64,000 nt of DNA from Terribacillus halophilus (GCF_900101385.1 NZ_FMZB01000004.1:1-64000), one strand, 5' to 3'. Positions 8,849 through 17,723 are shown, numbered from the stretch's first letter. Numbers and translations are program-made. Notes: generated by a model not told the origin, from the letters alone.

Positions 8849-9083
8849 ATACATCCAAGGCATATAAAGTTGTATGACCCAAGGCATGATCGATATATTG
8901 CAGCAGCTCTTCATGTGATTTGACGACTGCATGCTGTTCGGAGGGATAGTGGAATGCGTGCAGGAAAATCTCGATTCGCTTGGAAAGCAAATCATCATTT
9001 GTGCGTACCATAAGGACTAGCAGATCATCCCATTGGCCCCAAATTGTAAACAACAATGCTTTTTCATAATCCTGGACTTTCAT
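8847..9083 (-). CDS. YhdB-like small protein
   Basis: A 78-residue soluble protein with the core WGQWDDLLVLMVRTNDDLLSKRIE and no membrane segment. Length and this core recall the uncharacterised YhdB family of Bacillaceae, which I recognise only moderately well. It is convergent with yhcX and divergent from yhcN. No function can be read from the sequence. Neighbouring sporulation genes do not prove a sporulation role. Confidence 0.6.
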   Translation of the reverse strand: MKVQDYEKALLFTIWGQWDDLLVLMVRTNDDLLSKRIEIFLHAFHYPSEQHAVVKSHEELLQYIDHALGHTTLYALDV

Positions 9084-9173
9084 TACGGTATCCCCTTCCT
9101 GTCAGGGTACGTTTAGTATCCCTCTATTCTGTGAGAACATTGCTGGCAGATATAAACACTTCTCCATCAACTT

Positions 9174-9203
9174 TGAATAGGGTGAAAAAATCCGTACATA
9201 CTA
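9174..9203 (+). promoter_or_regulatory. Sigma-G (forespore) promoter of yhcN
   Basis: TGAATA (9174-9179) and CATACTA (9197-9203), 17 bases apart, match the forespore sigma-G consensus almost perfectly. B. subtilis yhcN is a known forespore gene. Confidence 0.8.
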
Positions 9204-9237
9204 AGCGCAGAATGGCAAATCAAAGGAGGATACACCA

Positions 9238-9837
9238 ATGAAAAAATGGAAAATGATCAGTATGGCTGCCCTTGCTGCCATCACACTTACAGCTTGTCAG
9301 AACGACGATAACAATGATACCGGCATGGGCAGGAATGGCAATGTGGAACCAACACGGTACAATAATACAGATAATAATCTGGTACACCGCAATAGCGATA
9401 ATACGACGGATGTCGATGATCGCCAGCACAACGGCGACGACCAGCAGCCGCGTTACCAGGTTGCAGATGATGCAGCGAAAAAAGTGGAAGAAGTCAAAGG
9501 TGTGGATAATGCTTATGTATTTACAACGGATAACAATGCTTTCGTAGCGGTGGATATGAAAAATGACGATGACAATACGGGCAACAATGGTATGGGTAAC
9601 ACAGCGACTGGCGACAACAACAATAATGATGTAACAGATCAGATGAAACGCGATGTGGAAAAAGCGGTGAAATCAGTCGATGAAGACATCGATAACGTAT
9701 ATGTGTCAGCGGATCCTGATTTTCTGGAAATGGCACAGGACTACAATGATAAAATCGATGAAGGAGAGCCGGTGAAAGGCTTCTTCCTGGAATTCGGCAA
9801 TATGCTGAATCGCGTGTTCCCGAATAACGAAAGATAA
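9238..9837 (+). CDS. yhcN: Forespore lipoprotein YhcN
   Basis: Spore-associated lipoprotein of the YhcN/YlaJ family. The signal peptide ends in a lipobox LTAC with Cys20. Residues about 21-75 are an Asn/Asp-rich linker, and the conserved domain (about 76-199) contains DNVYVSADPDFLEMA and ends RVFPNNE, very close to B. subtilis YhcN. 199 residues. The ATG is 7 bases after AAAGGAGGA. Expression should be limited to the forespore, judging from the sigma-G promoter. The molecular role is unknown; the family affects spore outgrowth. Confidence 0.9.
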   Translation: MKKWKMISMAALAAITLTACQNDDNNDTGMGRNGNVEPTRYNNTDNNLVHRNSDNTTDVDDRQHNGDDQQPRYQVADDAAKKVEEVKGVDNAYVFTTDNNAFVAVDMKNDDDNTGNNGMGNTATGDNNNNDVTDQMKRDVEKAVKSVDEDIDNVYVSADPDFLEMAQDYNDKIDEGEPVKGFFLEFGNMLNRVFPNNER

Positions 9838-9841
9838 ATGA

Positions 9842-9873
9842 GAGAGGCCCCCTTAAAGGGAGCCTCTCTTTTA
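9842..9873. terminator. Bidirectional terminator between yhcN and threonine aldolase
   Basis: GAGAGGC (9842-9848) and GCCTCTC (9862-9868) with an inner CCC/GGG stem and a T-run serve the two convergent genes. Confidence 0.8.
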
Positions 9874-10902
9874 ATTTGGCTGTTTTGTAAGGGAAGATGC
9901 AACAGCTAAAGCTTTTTTGATTGCGCCTTTGCCTACATCATAATGTGTGACAAAACGGACACTGGTTGGACCAAAAGCGTTAGCCAGTACTTGCTGCTCC
10001 TTCAGCAGCTGTACATAAGCGTCTGCTGTCATACCAGTACCTTTGACATCAGCCAATACGATATTCGTTTCCACTTTATTGAGGATCTCGATGCCGTCGA
10101 TCTCGGCAAGCCCTTCAGCCAATAGCTTGGCGTTGTCATGGTCGTCTGCGAGGCGTTCTACATTCTCACGCAAGGCAACAAGGCCAGGCGCCGCTAAAAT
10201 GCCGGCTTGACGCATGCCGCCTCCAAGGCGTTTTCTCCATTTGCGTGCCTTGTCGATGAATAAACCGGATCCGGCTAGGACAGAGCCTACAGGTGCACCC
10301 AATCCTTTGGAAAGACAAATCTGTACGGTATCGGTCAACTGTGCGTATTTCGCTGCGCTGATGTCGGTAGCAACGGAGGCGTTGAACAGTCGCGCACCAT
10401 CCATGTGAATCGGAATCCGATGTTCGCGCGCTATTTGGGCTGTCACCATCATATTCTCGATCGGGATTGCTGCCCCGCCAGCTTTGTTATGGGTATTTTC
10501 CACACAAATCAAGCCTGTTTCGGGAAAATGAATATCATCTTTACGTATAGCCCCAGCCAAATCCTCCGGACAAAATGCACCGCGTTCCCCTTTCAATGTG
10601 CGAGTCTGCACGCCTGCAAAAATGGACGTAGCTGCGCCTTCATAAAGGAAGATATGCGATTCTTCTTCCAGGATAATTTCATTACCAGGGTTGCAATGAG
10701 AAAGTACTGCGATTTGATTCCCCTGAGTGCCGCTTGGCACGAATAAGGCGGCTTCCTTTCCAAGTAAATCGGCAACCGTTTCCTCTAACTCATTTACAGC
10801 TGGGTCCTCTCCATAGACATCATCTCCGACTTCTGCTTCATAAGCAGCCTTACGCATCGCTTCTGATGGCTTGGTGACCGTATCGCTACGCAGATCGATC
10901 AT
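9871..10902 (-). CDS. L-threonine / L-allo-threonine aldolase
   Basis: PLP-dependent enzyme cleaving threonine or allo-threonine to glycine and acetaldehyde. The start is set at the Met of MIDLRSDTVTKP, which follows GGGGAG; seven upstream codons are open but have no ribosome site. The family N-terminus DLRSDTVT, the aldolase core HMDGARLFNA and the PLP lysine in CLSKGLGAPVGS are all present in 343 residues, the usual length. It is a monocistronic gene that faces yhcN and is read away from the sulfur operon. Stereospecificity cannot be read from the sequence. Confidence 0.9.
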   Translation of the reverse strand: MIDLRSDTVTKPSEAMRKAAYEAEVGDDVYGEDPAVNELEETVADLLGKEAALFVPSGTQGNQIAVLSHCNPGNEIILEEESHIFLYEGAATSIFAGVQTRTLKGERGAFCPEDLAGAIRKDDIHFPETGLICVENTHNKAGGAAIPIENMMVTAQIAREHRIPIHMDGARLFNASVATDISAAKYAQLTDTVQICLSKGLGAPVGSVLAGSGLFIDKARKWRKRLGGGMRQAGILAAPGLVALRENVERLADDHDNAKLLAEGLAEIDGIEILNKVETNIVLADVKGTGMTADAYVQLLKEQQVLANAFGPTSVRFVTHYDVGKGAIKKALAVASSLTKQPN

Positions 10903-10993
10903 GGCGAACACTCCCCTCTCCACCTTATTATATAGTATGAATTTGTAACTTTTCCACTATTTTTATAGTTGTTGATCTGGTATTACTGAAAAG

Positions 10994-11005
10994 TGGAATT
11001 TATGA
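10994..11005 (+). promoter_or_regulatory. Possible CymR-type half site upstream of yrrT
   Basis: TGGAATTTATGA lies about 20 bases before the -35 box. In B. subtilis the orthologous cysteine operon is repressed by CymR, whose sites contain a GGAATT core as I remember it. A TTCCACT/AGTGGAA inverted repeat links 10951-10957 with 10991-10998. Weak evidence. Confidence 0.3.
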
Positions 11006-11024
11006 CTGACATCGTATCTTTTCA

Positions 11025-11053
11025 TTGAATAAAGTGAGGTACTATGGTATTCT
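11025..11053 (+). promoter_or_regulatory. Sigma-A promoter of yrrT-luxS-mccAB
   Basis: TTGAAT (11025-11030) and TATTCT (11048-11053) with 17-base spacing, ending 66 bases before the yrrT start. Confidence 0.5.
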
Positions 11054-11119
11054 GTCATAAACATAATAAATCTTATTAGTTTACTTGGATATTCAAGATA
11101 TAACACTTGAGGTGATGAT

Positions 11120-11758
11120 ATGGGCCGCGAATTTATCGATATGTTCGATGAATGGGCAGAGACGTATGATGATACGGTCACTGGTCAGGATCCGCAATAT
11201 AAAGAAGTATTTGATAAATATAATGAGATACTGCAGGCAGTCGCTGATGCTGCAGATGGATATACATTGGAATTCGGAGTCGGAACAGGCAATCTTTCCG
11301 AGAAGCTGTTAGCCAAAGGACTGGATGTGACGGGTATCGAGCCGTCTAAGGAGATGCGCGAGCATGCTTCCCGGAAATTCCCGCAGCTTCAACTGGTGGA
11401 TGGCGATTTTCTTTCATTCCCAGTCCCTGGGCACGAGGTTTCTGCCATCGTCAGTACGTGGGCTTTCCACCATCTGACTGATGAGGAGAAGGAGCAGGCG
11501 ATTTCTGCCTATGCGAAGCTTTTGTCCAAAGGTGGAAAGATTATCTTTGCTGATACGGTATTCTCCGGTGCAGAGGGACGCAGCAAGCTGATTCAGGAAG
11601 AGCAGGATAAGGGGCATGACAGGCTTGTCAAGGATTTGACGACAGAATATTATACGACGATGCAAGTCCTTCGCAACATTTTCCAAACACACGGATTTCA
11701 TGTTACATTTAAGCAAATGAATCGCTTTGTCTACTTGATCACAGCAGAAAAAGCGTAA
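11120..11758 (+). CDS. yrrT: SAM-dependent methyltransferase YrrT
   Basis: Class I methyltransferase of 212 residues. The SAM-binding motif I is [14 protein letters not shown] (about 52-65), followed by the acidic strand VTGIEPS and the motif around FADTVF. B. subtilis YrrT (213 aa) opens the operon yrrT-mtnN-mccA-mccB that recycles S-adenosylhomocysteine sulfur to cysteine. Here it opens the same operon with luxS in the second position. Its methyl acceptor is unknown. ATG start behind GAGGTGATGAT. Confidence 0.85.
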   Translation: MGREFIDMFDEWAETYDDTVTGQDPQYKEVFDKYNEILQAVADAADGYTLEFGVGTGNLSEKLLAKGLDVTGIEPSKEMREHASRKFPQLQLVDGDFLSFPVPGHEVSAIVSTWAFHHLTDEEKEQAISAYAKLLSKGGKIIFADTVFSGAEGRSKLIQEEQDKGHDRLVKDLTTEYYTTMQVLRNIFQTHGFHVTFKQMNRFVYLITAEKA

Positions 11759-11772
11759 GGGGAGGAACTATG

Positions 11773-12237
11773 ATGACAAAGAAAATGAACGTGGAAAGCT
11801 TCAACCTTGACCACACGAAAGTAGCGGCACCATATGTGCGTCTAGTCGGCATTACAGAAGGGACGCACGATAAAGTATACAAATACGATATCCGCTTCAA
11901 GCAGCCGAATAAAGAATTTATGGAAATGCCGGGACTGCATTCCTTGGAGCATTTGATGGCTGAAAATATTCGCAATCATATCGATAATATCCTTGATATC
12001 GGTCCGATGGGATGTCAAACAGGATTCTACGTATCCATCTTGAATAATGACAGCTATGATGAAATCCTCGAAGCTTTGGAAAAGACATTGCAGGATGTGC
12101 TGGATGCCACGGAAGTGCCGGCATGCAATGAAGTGCAATGCGGCTGGGCTGCCAACCACAGCCTTGAGGGTGCACAGGAGATTGCGAAAGAAATGCTTTC
12201 CAAAAAAGATGAATGGCGTCAAGTTTTCGCTGAATAG
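11773..12237 (+). CDS. luxS: S-ribosylhomocysteine lyase LuxS
   Basis: Cleaves S-ribosylhomocysteine to homocysteine and the autoinducer-2 precursor DPD. All catalytic features are visible (numbers from the first ATG at 11770): metal ligands His57 and His61 in HSLEH and Cys124 in NEVQCGW, and the catalytic Cys82 in GPMGCQTG. Either of two adjacent ATGs behind AAGGGGAGGA could start it; I use the second, giving 154 residues. It is 14 bases after yrrT and 9 before mccA, so clearly one operon. LuxS makes homocysteine, the substrate of MccA, which fits this position. Confidence 0.93.
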   Translation: MTKKMNVESFNLDHTKVAAPYVRLVGITEGTHDKVYKYDIRFKQPNKEFMEMPGLHSLEHLMAENIRNHIDNILDIGPMGCQTGFYVSILNNDSYDEILEALEKTLQDVLDATEVPACNEVQCGWAANHSLEGAQEIAKEMLSKKDEWRQVFAE

Positions 12238-12246
12238 AGGGAGAAA

Positions 12247-13173
12247 ATGGCTGTTTATAATTCAGTGCATGAATTGATAGGGAATACACCGATTGTGCAA
12301 ATAACGAACTTTTCTCTGCCTGAGGGAGTTCGTTTATTTGCGAAGCTCGAGTTTTATAACCCTGGAGGAAGTGTGAAGGATCGGCTGGGAGTTAATTTGA
12401 TCGATGAGGCATTCCTCTCAGGAGAGCTGAAGGAAAATGGGACGATCATCGAGCCTACCGCAGGCAATACCGGTATCGGGATTGCGCTGGCAGCCTTGAA
12501 GAGGAACGTTTCCGTCATCTTCTGTGTGCCGGAGAAATTCAGCCAGGAAAAACAAGAGCTGATGAGGGCGCTTGGGGCGAAAGTGATCAATACACCGACA
12601 TCTGAAGGGATGACGGGCGCCATCAAAAAGGCCAAAGAGCTGCTGGATGAAATTCCTGGCAGCTATTGCCCACAGCAATTTGCCAATCCAGCCAATCCTG
12701 AAACTTATTATAAAACACTCGGTCCGGAGATCTGGCGCGACTTGGAGGGTAATGTGGATATATTTGTTGCCGGAGGCGGGACAGGTGGCACGTTCATGGG
12801 AACCGCACGTTATCTGAAGGATCAAAAGACTGATGTGAAGACGGTTATCGTTGAACCGGAGGGTTCCATCCTTAATGGGGGTGCTCCGGGATCGCATCGG
12901 ACAGAAGGTATAGGTATGGAGTTTTTGCCTGGATATATGGACACTGCTTATTTTGATGCGATTCATACCATCACGGATGATGATGCATTTCATTACGTGA
13001 AAGAACTGGCTGTCAAAGAAGGGCTGCTTGTCGGCAGTTCTTCAGGATCTGCTTTTTGTGCAGCGCTCAAGGAAGCAGAAAAAGCGAAGCCGGGGACGAC
13101 GATTGTGACCATCTTCCCGGACAGCAGCGAACGCTACCTTAGTCAACAGATCTACCAAGGAGGATTAAGATGA
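12247..13173 (+). CDS. mccA: Cystathionine beta-synthase, O-acetylserine-using (MccA)
   Basis: PLP enzyme of the cysteine synthase fold that joins homocysteine to O-acetylserine to make cystathionine, the first step of reverse transsulfuration. The PLP lysine is in NPGGSVKDRLG (about 42), and the glycine-rich phosphate loop is GGGTGGTFMG (about 177-186). 308 residues, as in B. subtilis MccA (YrhA). Fold alone does not separate it from CysK; the operon with mccB and luxS decides for MccA. It overlaps mccB by four bases. Confidence 0.88.
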   Translation: MAVYNSVHELIGNTPIVQITNFSLPEGVRLFAKLEFYNPGGSVKDRLGVNLIDEAFLSGELKENGTIIEPTAGNTGIGIALAALKRNVSVIFCVPEKFSQEKQELMRALGAKVINTPTSEGMTGAIKKAKELLDEIPGSYCPQQFANPANPETYYKTLGPEIWRDLEGNVDIFVAGGGTGGTFMGTARYLKDQKTDVKTVIVEPEGSILNGGAPGSHRTEGIGMEFLPGYMDTAYFDAIHTITDDDAFHYVKELAVKEGLLVGSSSGSAFCAALKEAEKAKPGTTIVTIFPDSSERYLSQQIYQGGLR

Positions 13174-14306
13174 GACGGAAAACAAAAATGATTCACGGTG
13201 GAATTACATCGGACGAAAATACGGGCGCAGTCAGTGTGCCAATTTACCAAGTAAGTACGTATAAACAACCAGGACCTGGTGAACATACCGGTTATGAATA
13301 TTCCCGTACTGGCAATCCGACGCGTCATGCATTGGAAGAAACAATTGCCGCATTGGAAAACGGGAAAAGAGGCTTTGCATTCAGTTCCGGCATGGCAGCC
13401 ATCACTTCTGTCATGATGCTGTTTGAAGCAGGCAGCCATGTTGTCATGACGGATGATGTATACGGCGGCAGCTACCGTCTTGCGACTAAAGTGTTGACTC
13501 GTTATCAACTGGGGCATACATTTGTTGATACGAGTTCACCAGAAGCCGTTGAACAAGCCATTACCCCAGCGACGAAAGCCATTTATGTTGAAACACCGAC
13601 CAATCCGTTATTGAAAATCACCGATATCAGAAAGATGGCGGAGATTGCCAAAAAGTATGATTTGCTGCTGATTGTCGATAATACTTTTGCAACACCTTAT
13701 TGGCAAAATCCAATCGATCTAGGTGCGGATATCGTTCTGCACAGTGCGACCAAATATATCGGCGGCCATAGTGACGTCGTATCAGGGCTGGTTGTCGTGA
13801 AAGATGAAAAACTCGCTGAAGAGCTGCACTTCATCCAAAATTCAGCTGGTGCCGTACTTGGACCGCAGGACAGCTGGCTGCTTCTCCGCGGAATCAAGAC
13901 ACTTGGTATCCGCATGGAAGCAATCGAGAAGAATAGTGCCAAGCTGGTAGAATTCCTGCAAGCTCATCCAGGAGTGAGCACGATCTATTATCCGGGTCTT
14001 TCCGATCATAAGGGACATGATATTGCAGCAAGTCAAGCAGAGGGCTTTGGCGGTATGATCTCCTTCGATGTCGGCAGTGCCGAAAAAGCGGATCAAGTAC
14101 TGCGCAAAACGAAATATTTCATTTTGGCAGAAAGCCTAGGAGCAGTGGAAAGTCTTATTTCCCTACCTGCGAAGATGACACATGCATCCATTCCGCAGGA
14201 GCGGAGAGCGGAATTGGGAATTACGGATGGTTTGATCCGAATCAGTGTCGGTATTGAAGATGGTGATGATTTGATCGAAGATTTGAAACAAGCGATGGAA
14301 GAATGA
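13170..14306 (+). CDS. mccB: Cystathionine gamma-lyase MccB
   Basis: Cys/Met-metabolism PLP enzyme that splits cystathionine into cysteine, ammonia and 2-oxobutyrate, completing the methionine-to-cysteine route begun by LuxS and MccA. It shows YEYSRTGNPTRHALE near residue 40, the cofactor-binding region LIVDNTFATPYWQNP and the PLP lysine in LHSATKYIGGHSD. 378 residues. ATGA overlap with mccA. The related MetC and MetB enzymes share the fold; the operon supports gamma-lyase. A strong terminator closes the operon. Confidence 0.9.
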   Translation: MRRKTKMIHGGITSDENTGAVSVPIYQVSTYKQPGPGEHTGYEYSRTGNPTRHALEETIAALENGKRGFAFSSGMAAITSVMMLFEAGSHVVMTDDVYGGSYRLATKVLTRYQLGHTFVDTSSPEAVEQAITPATKAIYVETPTNPLLKITDIRKMAEIAKKYDLLLIVDNTFATPYWQNPIDLGADIVLHSATKYIGGHSDVVSGLVVVKDEKLAEELHFIQNSAGAVLGPQDSWLLLRGIKTLGIRMEAIEKNSAKLVEFLQAHPGVSTIYYPGLSDHKGHDIAASQAEGFGGMISFDVGSAEKADQVLRKTKYFILAESLGAVESLISLPAKMTHASIPQERRAELGITDGLIRISVGIEDGDDLIEDLKQAMEE

Positions 14307-14307
14307 T

Positions 14308-14341
14308 AAAAGCCAGCTCCGTTTTACGGAGCTGGCTTTCT
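14308..14341. terminator. Bidirectional terminator after mccB
   Basis: Perfect stem AGCCAGCTCCG (14311-14321) / CGGAGCTGGCT (14327-14337). The stop codon and last codons of the convergent DJ-1 gene lie inside the hairpin. Confidence 0.85.
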
Positions 14342-15094
14342 TCTTAAGATCTGTTCTTCTTCGGGAATTCGCAGTACAGCACGGAAGGAGCGTGGATGCT
14401 CAGCAAATTCTTTTTGTTCGATTCGATTGATGACTGCTTTTGCAACTCCTTTGACACTTGCTGGATTCTGGCCAGTGATCAATCTGTCATCCGCTTCGAC
14501 ATGTCCTTTGAAGGGCATTTTTGCTTTACGGTACGTTAGAGCACGTATCTTAAGCTTCTCTTCCAAGCTATAAGGGATTTCATGTTTGTTAAGGCTGAAT
14601 GCTTCTTCACGATCGGAATAACCAGTCACTGTCTTATCTTGTAATAAGTAAGCCCCGTCAGACAGTTTTACATGCAGCAATGCACTCGGACCGTGGCATA
14701 CTGCGGCAACGATTCCCCTATTCTCATATATATCCCGCGTAAGCCTTTGCAGCTCCTTATTTTCAGGGAAATCCCACATCGTGCCGTGACCTCCGGTGAA
14801 ATAAATGGCATCATAATCGGCTGCATTTACCTCCTGGGGCGATAGGCTGTTCGCAAGCAATCTCCTGAACCCGGGTGCCCGATAGTATTTCCGCAGCTTA
14901 TGGCTTTTGAATAACCCAGTGAGACTGCGGTGATCTATCGGTATATTGCCACCCTTTGGACTGATGACTGTCATGACATGGCGTGTTTTTAACTTGTCGT
15001 AAAAATTCGTAAGCTCGCTGAACCAGAGTCCTGTTGTATGGGGCGTCTGTTTCAGGCTGTCGTGGTTCGTTGCAACAATCAATACTTTACCCAT
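14324..15094 (-). CDS. DJ-1/PfpI superfamily protein, Hsp31-like
   Basis: Single-domain DJ-1/ThiJ protein of 256 residues. The start is the Met of MGKVLIVATNHDS, just behind AGGAGGAG; an upstream in-frame ATG lacks a ribosome site. The nucleophile-elbow Cys is in AAVCHGPSALL, and the FTGGHGTMWDF motif is typical of the class I amidotransferase-like fold of Hsp31/glyoxalase III proteins. Members detoxify methylglyoxal or act as stress chaperones; which applies here is not visible. Lone gene convergent with mccB. Confidence 0.8.
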   Translation of the reverse strand: MGKVLIVATNHDSLKQTPHTTGLWFSELTNFYDKLKTRHVMTVISPKGGNIPIDHRSLTGLFKSHKLRKYYRAPGFRRLLANSLSPQEVNAADYDAIYFTGGHGTMWDFPENKELQRLTRDIYENRGIVAAVCHGPSALLHVKLSDGAYLLQDKTVTGYSDREEAFSLNKHEIPYSLEEKLKIRALTYRKAKMPFKGHVEADDRLITGQNPASVKGVAKAVINRIEQKEFAEHPRSFRAVLRIPEEEQILRRKPAP

Positions 15095-15204
15095 AGTTCT
15101 CCTCCTGATATCACGATGTATTTCTTGTTTAGTTTCCACCTGCAGGTACAACCTAAACAAGAATCAGCCGATTTATGCTACACTAGTAAGAAAAGGAAAG
15201 AGTG

Positions 15205-16578
15205 ATGCATATGACGAATCAAGTTGTCGCTTACTTACAGGAGAATCGGGAGAAATTGCTGGAGAGGCTATACACATATCTTCGAATTCCAAGTATCAGC
15301 ACAGACAGTACATATAAAGAAGACGTTGCAAAGACAGCCGCTTATACAGCTGACTATTTAAAAGAGATTGGATTCGATAAGGTGACAATCCAGGAGACGG
15401 AACGCCATCCGATCGTAACCGGTGAATGGCTCGGTGCAGGTCCTGACAAACCGACTGCACTTTTTTATGGTCATTATGATGTACAGCCTGCAGATCCGCT
15501 TCCGCTTTGGGATAGTGAACCATTCGAACCGACGGAAAGAAACGGTCGTATTTATGCTCGCGGTGTGAGTGATGACAAAGGTCAGGTATTCATGCATCTG
15601 GCAGTATTCGAAGCCTTCATGAAAACAGAAGGAGCTTTGCCGATCAATGTAAAAGTATGCATCGAGGGTGAGGAAGAAATCGGAAGTACGAATTTGCATG
15701 CGGTACTGCATGAGCAAACCGAGCAATTCCAGGCAGATTTTGCCATCATCAGCGATTCCGGGATGGTCGAAGCAGGGCAGCCAACCATGCTTTATGGTTT
15801 GAAAGGTGCAGCTGCACTTGAGTTCTCTGTGTACGGACCAGATCGCGATTTGCATTCCGGTATGTATGGCGGTGCTGTCCGTAATCCGCTCCAGGCATTG
15901 GCTCATATCCTAAGTTCTTTGAAGGATGAGGAAGAAGTTGTCCAAGTAGAAGGCTTCTATGATGGTGTGGAGGAATTGCCTGAAGAAGAACGCAAACTGA
16001 TGGCCCAAGCACCGGGAGAAGACTTTGTCCAGACAGTCGGTGTACCAGAAGCAGTATCTGAAAAGGGATATACTGCCAAGGAGCATACAATGGCTCGTCC
16101 GACTTTGGAGATCAACGGTATGTACGGCGGTTACCAAGGAGAAGGTACGAAAACAATCATCCCGGCCGAGGCGACAGCGAAAATCACCAGCCGCCTTGTA
16201 CCTGGTCAGGATCCGGTTGATATCGTGGAAAAAATCACGGCTCATATCAAGAAGCATGCCCCCGCTGGCGTGCGTGTCGAGGTAAGACCGGAGCCTTTCA
16301 AAGCCAAAGCATATAAAGTCGATCCGAATCACCCGCTGATTCAAAAAGCAGCGGCAAGCTTGACACAAGCCTTTGGCAAGGAGACAGTCTTCGTCCGTAT
16401 GGGTGGTTCGATTCCAGTGGTGGAATGGATTGATACGGTTTACCAGATGCCAGTGGTTCTGCTTGGGTTTGGGACTCCGGAAGACCGGCTCCATTCCCCG
16501 AATGAAAGCTTCCCATTGGAAAGTTTCGATAAAGGGATGGAAACACTTGTCTATTATTATCAGAAAGTAAGTGAATAA
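15205..16578 (+). CDS. M20 family dipeptidase
   Basis: Cytoplasmic two-zinc peptidase of about 458 residues, resembling the M20 dipeptidase branch related to carnosinases. Metal-binding motifs include LFYGHYDVQPADP, ARGVSDDKGQ and CIEGEEEIGS (the bridging acid and general-base Glu-Glu), with a C-terminal ligand His in GTPEDRLHSPNE. A dimerisation domain is inserted at about 185-340. GTG 15202, ATG 15205 and ATG 15211 are all possible starts behind AAAGGAAAG. Exact peptide preference is unknown. Confidence 0.85.
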   Translation: MHMTNQVVAYLQENREKLLERLYTYLRIPSISTDSTYKEDVAKTAAYTADYLKEIGFDKVTIQETERHPIVTGEWLGAGPDKPTALFYGHYDVQPADPLPLWDSEPFEPTERNGRIYARGVSDDKGQVFMHLAVFEAFMKTEGALPINVKVCIEGEEEIGSTNLHAVLHEQTEQFQADFAIISDSGMVEAGQPTMLYGLKGAAALEFSVYGPDRDLHSGMYGGAVRNPLQALAHILSSLKDEEEVVQVEGFYDGVEELPEEERKLMAQAPGEDFVQTVGVPEAVSEKGYTAKEHTMARPTLEINGMYGGYQGEGTKTIIPAEATAKITSRLVPGQDPVDIVEKITAHIKKHAPAGVRVEVRPEPFKAKAYKVDPNHPLIQKAAASLTQAFGKETVFVRMGGSIPVVEWIDTVYQMPVVLLGFGTPEDRLHSPNESFPLESFDKGMETLVYYYQKVSE

Positions 16579-16595
16579 AATTTAACGAATTCCAG

Positions 16596-16643
16596 CAGCG
16601 GGCGTAAATGGCGCATACTTTGGTCAGCTTCTTTTGCCCGCTG
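16596..16643 (+). repeat. Inverted repeat in the dipeptidase 3' region
   Basis: Perfect 8-base arms CAGCGGGC (16596-16603) and GCCCGCTG (16636-16643) enclose 32 bases. No T-run follows; it may fold in the 3' untranslated RNA before the terminator at 16665. Confidence 0.4.
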
Positions 16644-16664
16644 ATTTGAAAAAGCATTAGAAAT

Positions 16665-16702
16665 AAGCAGTCTTCCTTTCAGGAGGGCTGCTTGTTTTTT
16701 TT
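16665..16702 (+). terminator. Terminator after the M20 dipeptidase
   Basis: A 13-bp stem with G-T pairs (AAGCAGTCTTCCT / AGGAGGGCTGCTT) closes a 3-base loop and is followed by eight Ts. Confidence 0.85.
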
Positions 16703-16753
16703 ATGCCACCGAATGCCTGCTATTTCCTCCCTCAATCAGCTTTAAAAAGTAAC

Positions 16754-16807
16754 GTAAGGAAGTATTAAGAAATTAGTAAGAGGAAAGAAATCTTTATTTT
16801 ATAGAAT
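16754..16807 (+). promoter_or_regulatory. Response-regulator box and promoter of the DUF4097 gene
   Basis: Three direct repeats, GTAAG (16754-16758), TTAAG (16765-16769) and GTAAG (16776-16780), are spaced exactly 11 bases apart. A -10 TAGAAT (16802-16807) begins 21 bases after the last repeat, and no -35 hexamer is visible. The same pattern and spacing recur at 17922-17975. This is the layout of an OmpR-type activator site covering the -35 region. Confidence 0.65.
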
Positions 16808-16847
16808 GAAAATATAAAACGAAATCTACAAATTAGGAGGAAGAGGA

Positions 16848-17723
16848 ATGAAAAAGGTTGTAACTACAGGCGTTGCATTTGTTGTAATTGGAGGGCTTGC
16901 TTTTGGTGCCTATAGCTATAATGCAGAGGGAAAGAGTTTTGAGAAGAATAAGTCTTATGACATAAATGATATTGAAACCTTAAAAGTAGATAGTGATTCG
17001 TGGGAGGTAAGACTTAACAAGAGTGATTCAAATGAATTGACCATTTTCGCTGAGGGAAAACAAATAAATGATGACCCTGTTACATTCAAAAGTGATGGGG
17101 AGGAATTAGTGATCAGACAAAACGAACAAGAACAAGGTGATTTTTTTGGAGGATTTACTTTTGGTAAGAAAGGTACTATTCATATTAATGTACCCGAAGC
17201 AGGCGTAAATAATATTGATTTGACTAGTAAAGATGGAAATATAGAAATGAGTGACATCTCAGCTGATACTATTGCTGTTGAAAATAATGCGGGTGATGGA
17301 AAAATTAAAGATGTTTCCGCTAGTTCAGGGAGGTTTGCATCGAAGGATGGAATGTTAAGTGTTGAAAATAGTTCGATCGAAAAATTACATATAACTTCTA
17401 CAAGCGGCGACAACTATATGGAAGATGTAATTAGTTCTGAGGCAAAGGTTACCTCTGTAGATGGAGTGATTTCTATCAAGGATACAAAGGAAGGGAAATC
17501 TTTAGATGTGAATACGGCAGCGGGCGACATCGAAGTTTCTTATAAAAAGGCTCCAACTTCCTTATCTGTTACTGCCAAGAGTGAATCTTCCGATATAGCC
17601 CTGAATCTTAACGGACTTAAAAAAAATGAGGATACTGAAAATCTTAAGACGGGCAAGATAGGGCAGGGAATTAATAAGTTACGTCTATCAAGTGACGATG
17701 GGCTGATAAAGGTAACGGATTAA
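16848..17723 (+). CDS. DUF4097-family exported beta-repeat protein
   Basis: A 291-residue protein with an N-terminal membrane anchor or signal segment (about 4-24, no lipobox Cys) and an outer domain made of short repeating beta-strand units of the type INLTSKDGNIEMSDI, typical of the DUF4097 beta-helix family seen in B. subtilis LiaG. Rich in Asp, Ser and Lys. The biochemical role is unknown. It has its own promoter with the same three-repeat operator as the downstream ABC exporter, so it is probably part of the regulon of the adjacent two-component system. AT-rich codon use compared with neighbours. Confidence 0.75.
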   Translation: MKKVVTTGVAFVVIGGLAFGAYSYNAEGKSFEKNKSYDINDIETLKVDSDSWEVRLNKSDSNELTIFAEGKQINDDPVTFKSDGEELVIRQNEQEQGDFFGGFTFGKKGTIHINVPEAGVNNIDLTSKDGNIEMSDISADTIAVENNAGDGKIKDVSASSGRFASKDGMLSVENSSIEKLHITSTSGDNYMEDVISSEAKVTSVDGVISIKDTKEGKSLDVNTAAGDIEVSYKKAPTSLSVTAKSESSDIALNLNGLKKNEDTENLKTGKIGQGINKLRLSSDDGLIKVTD

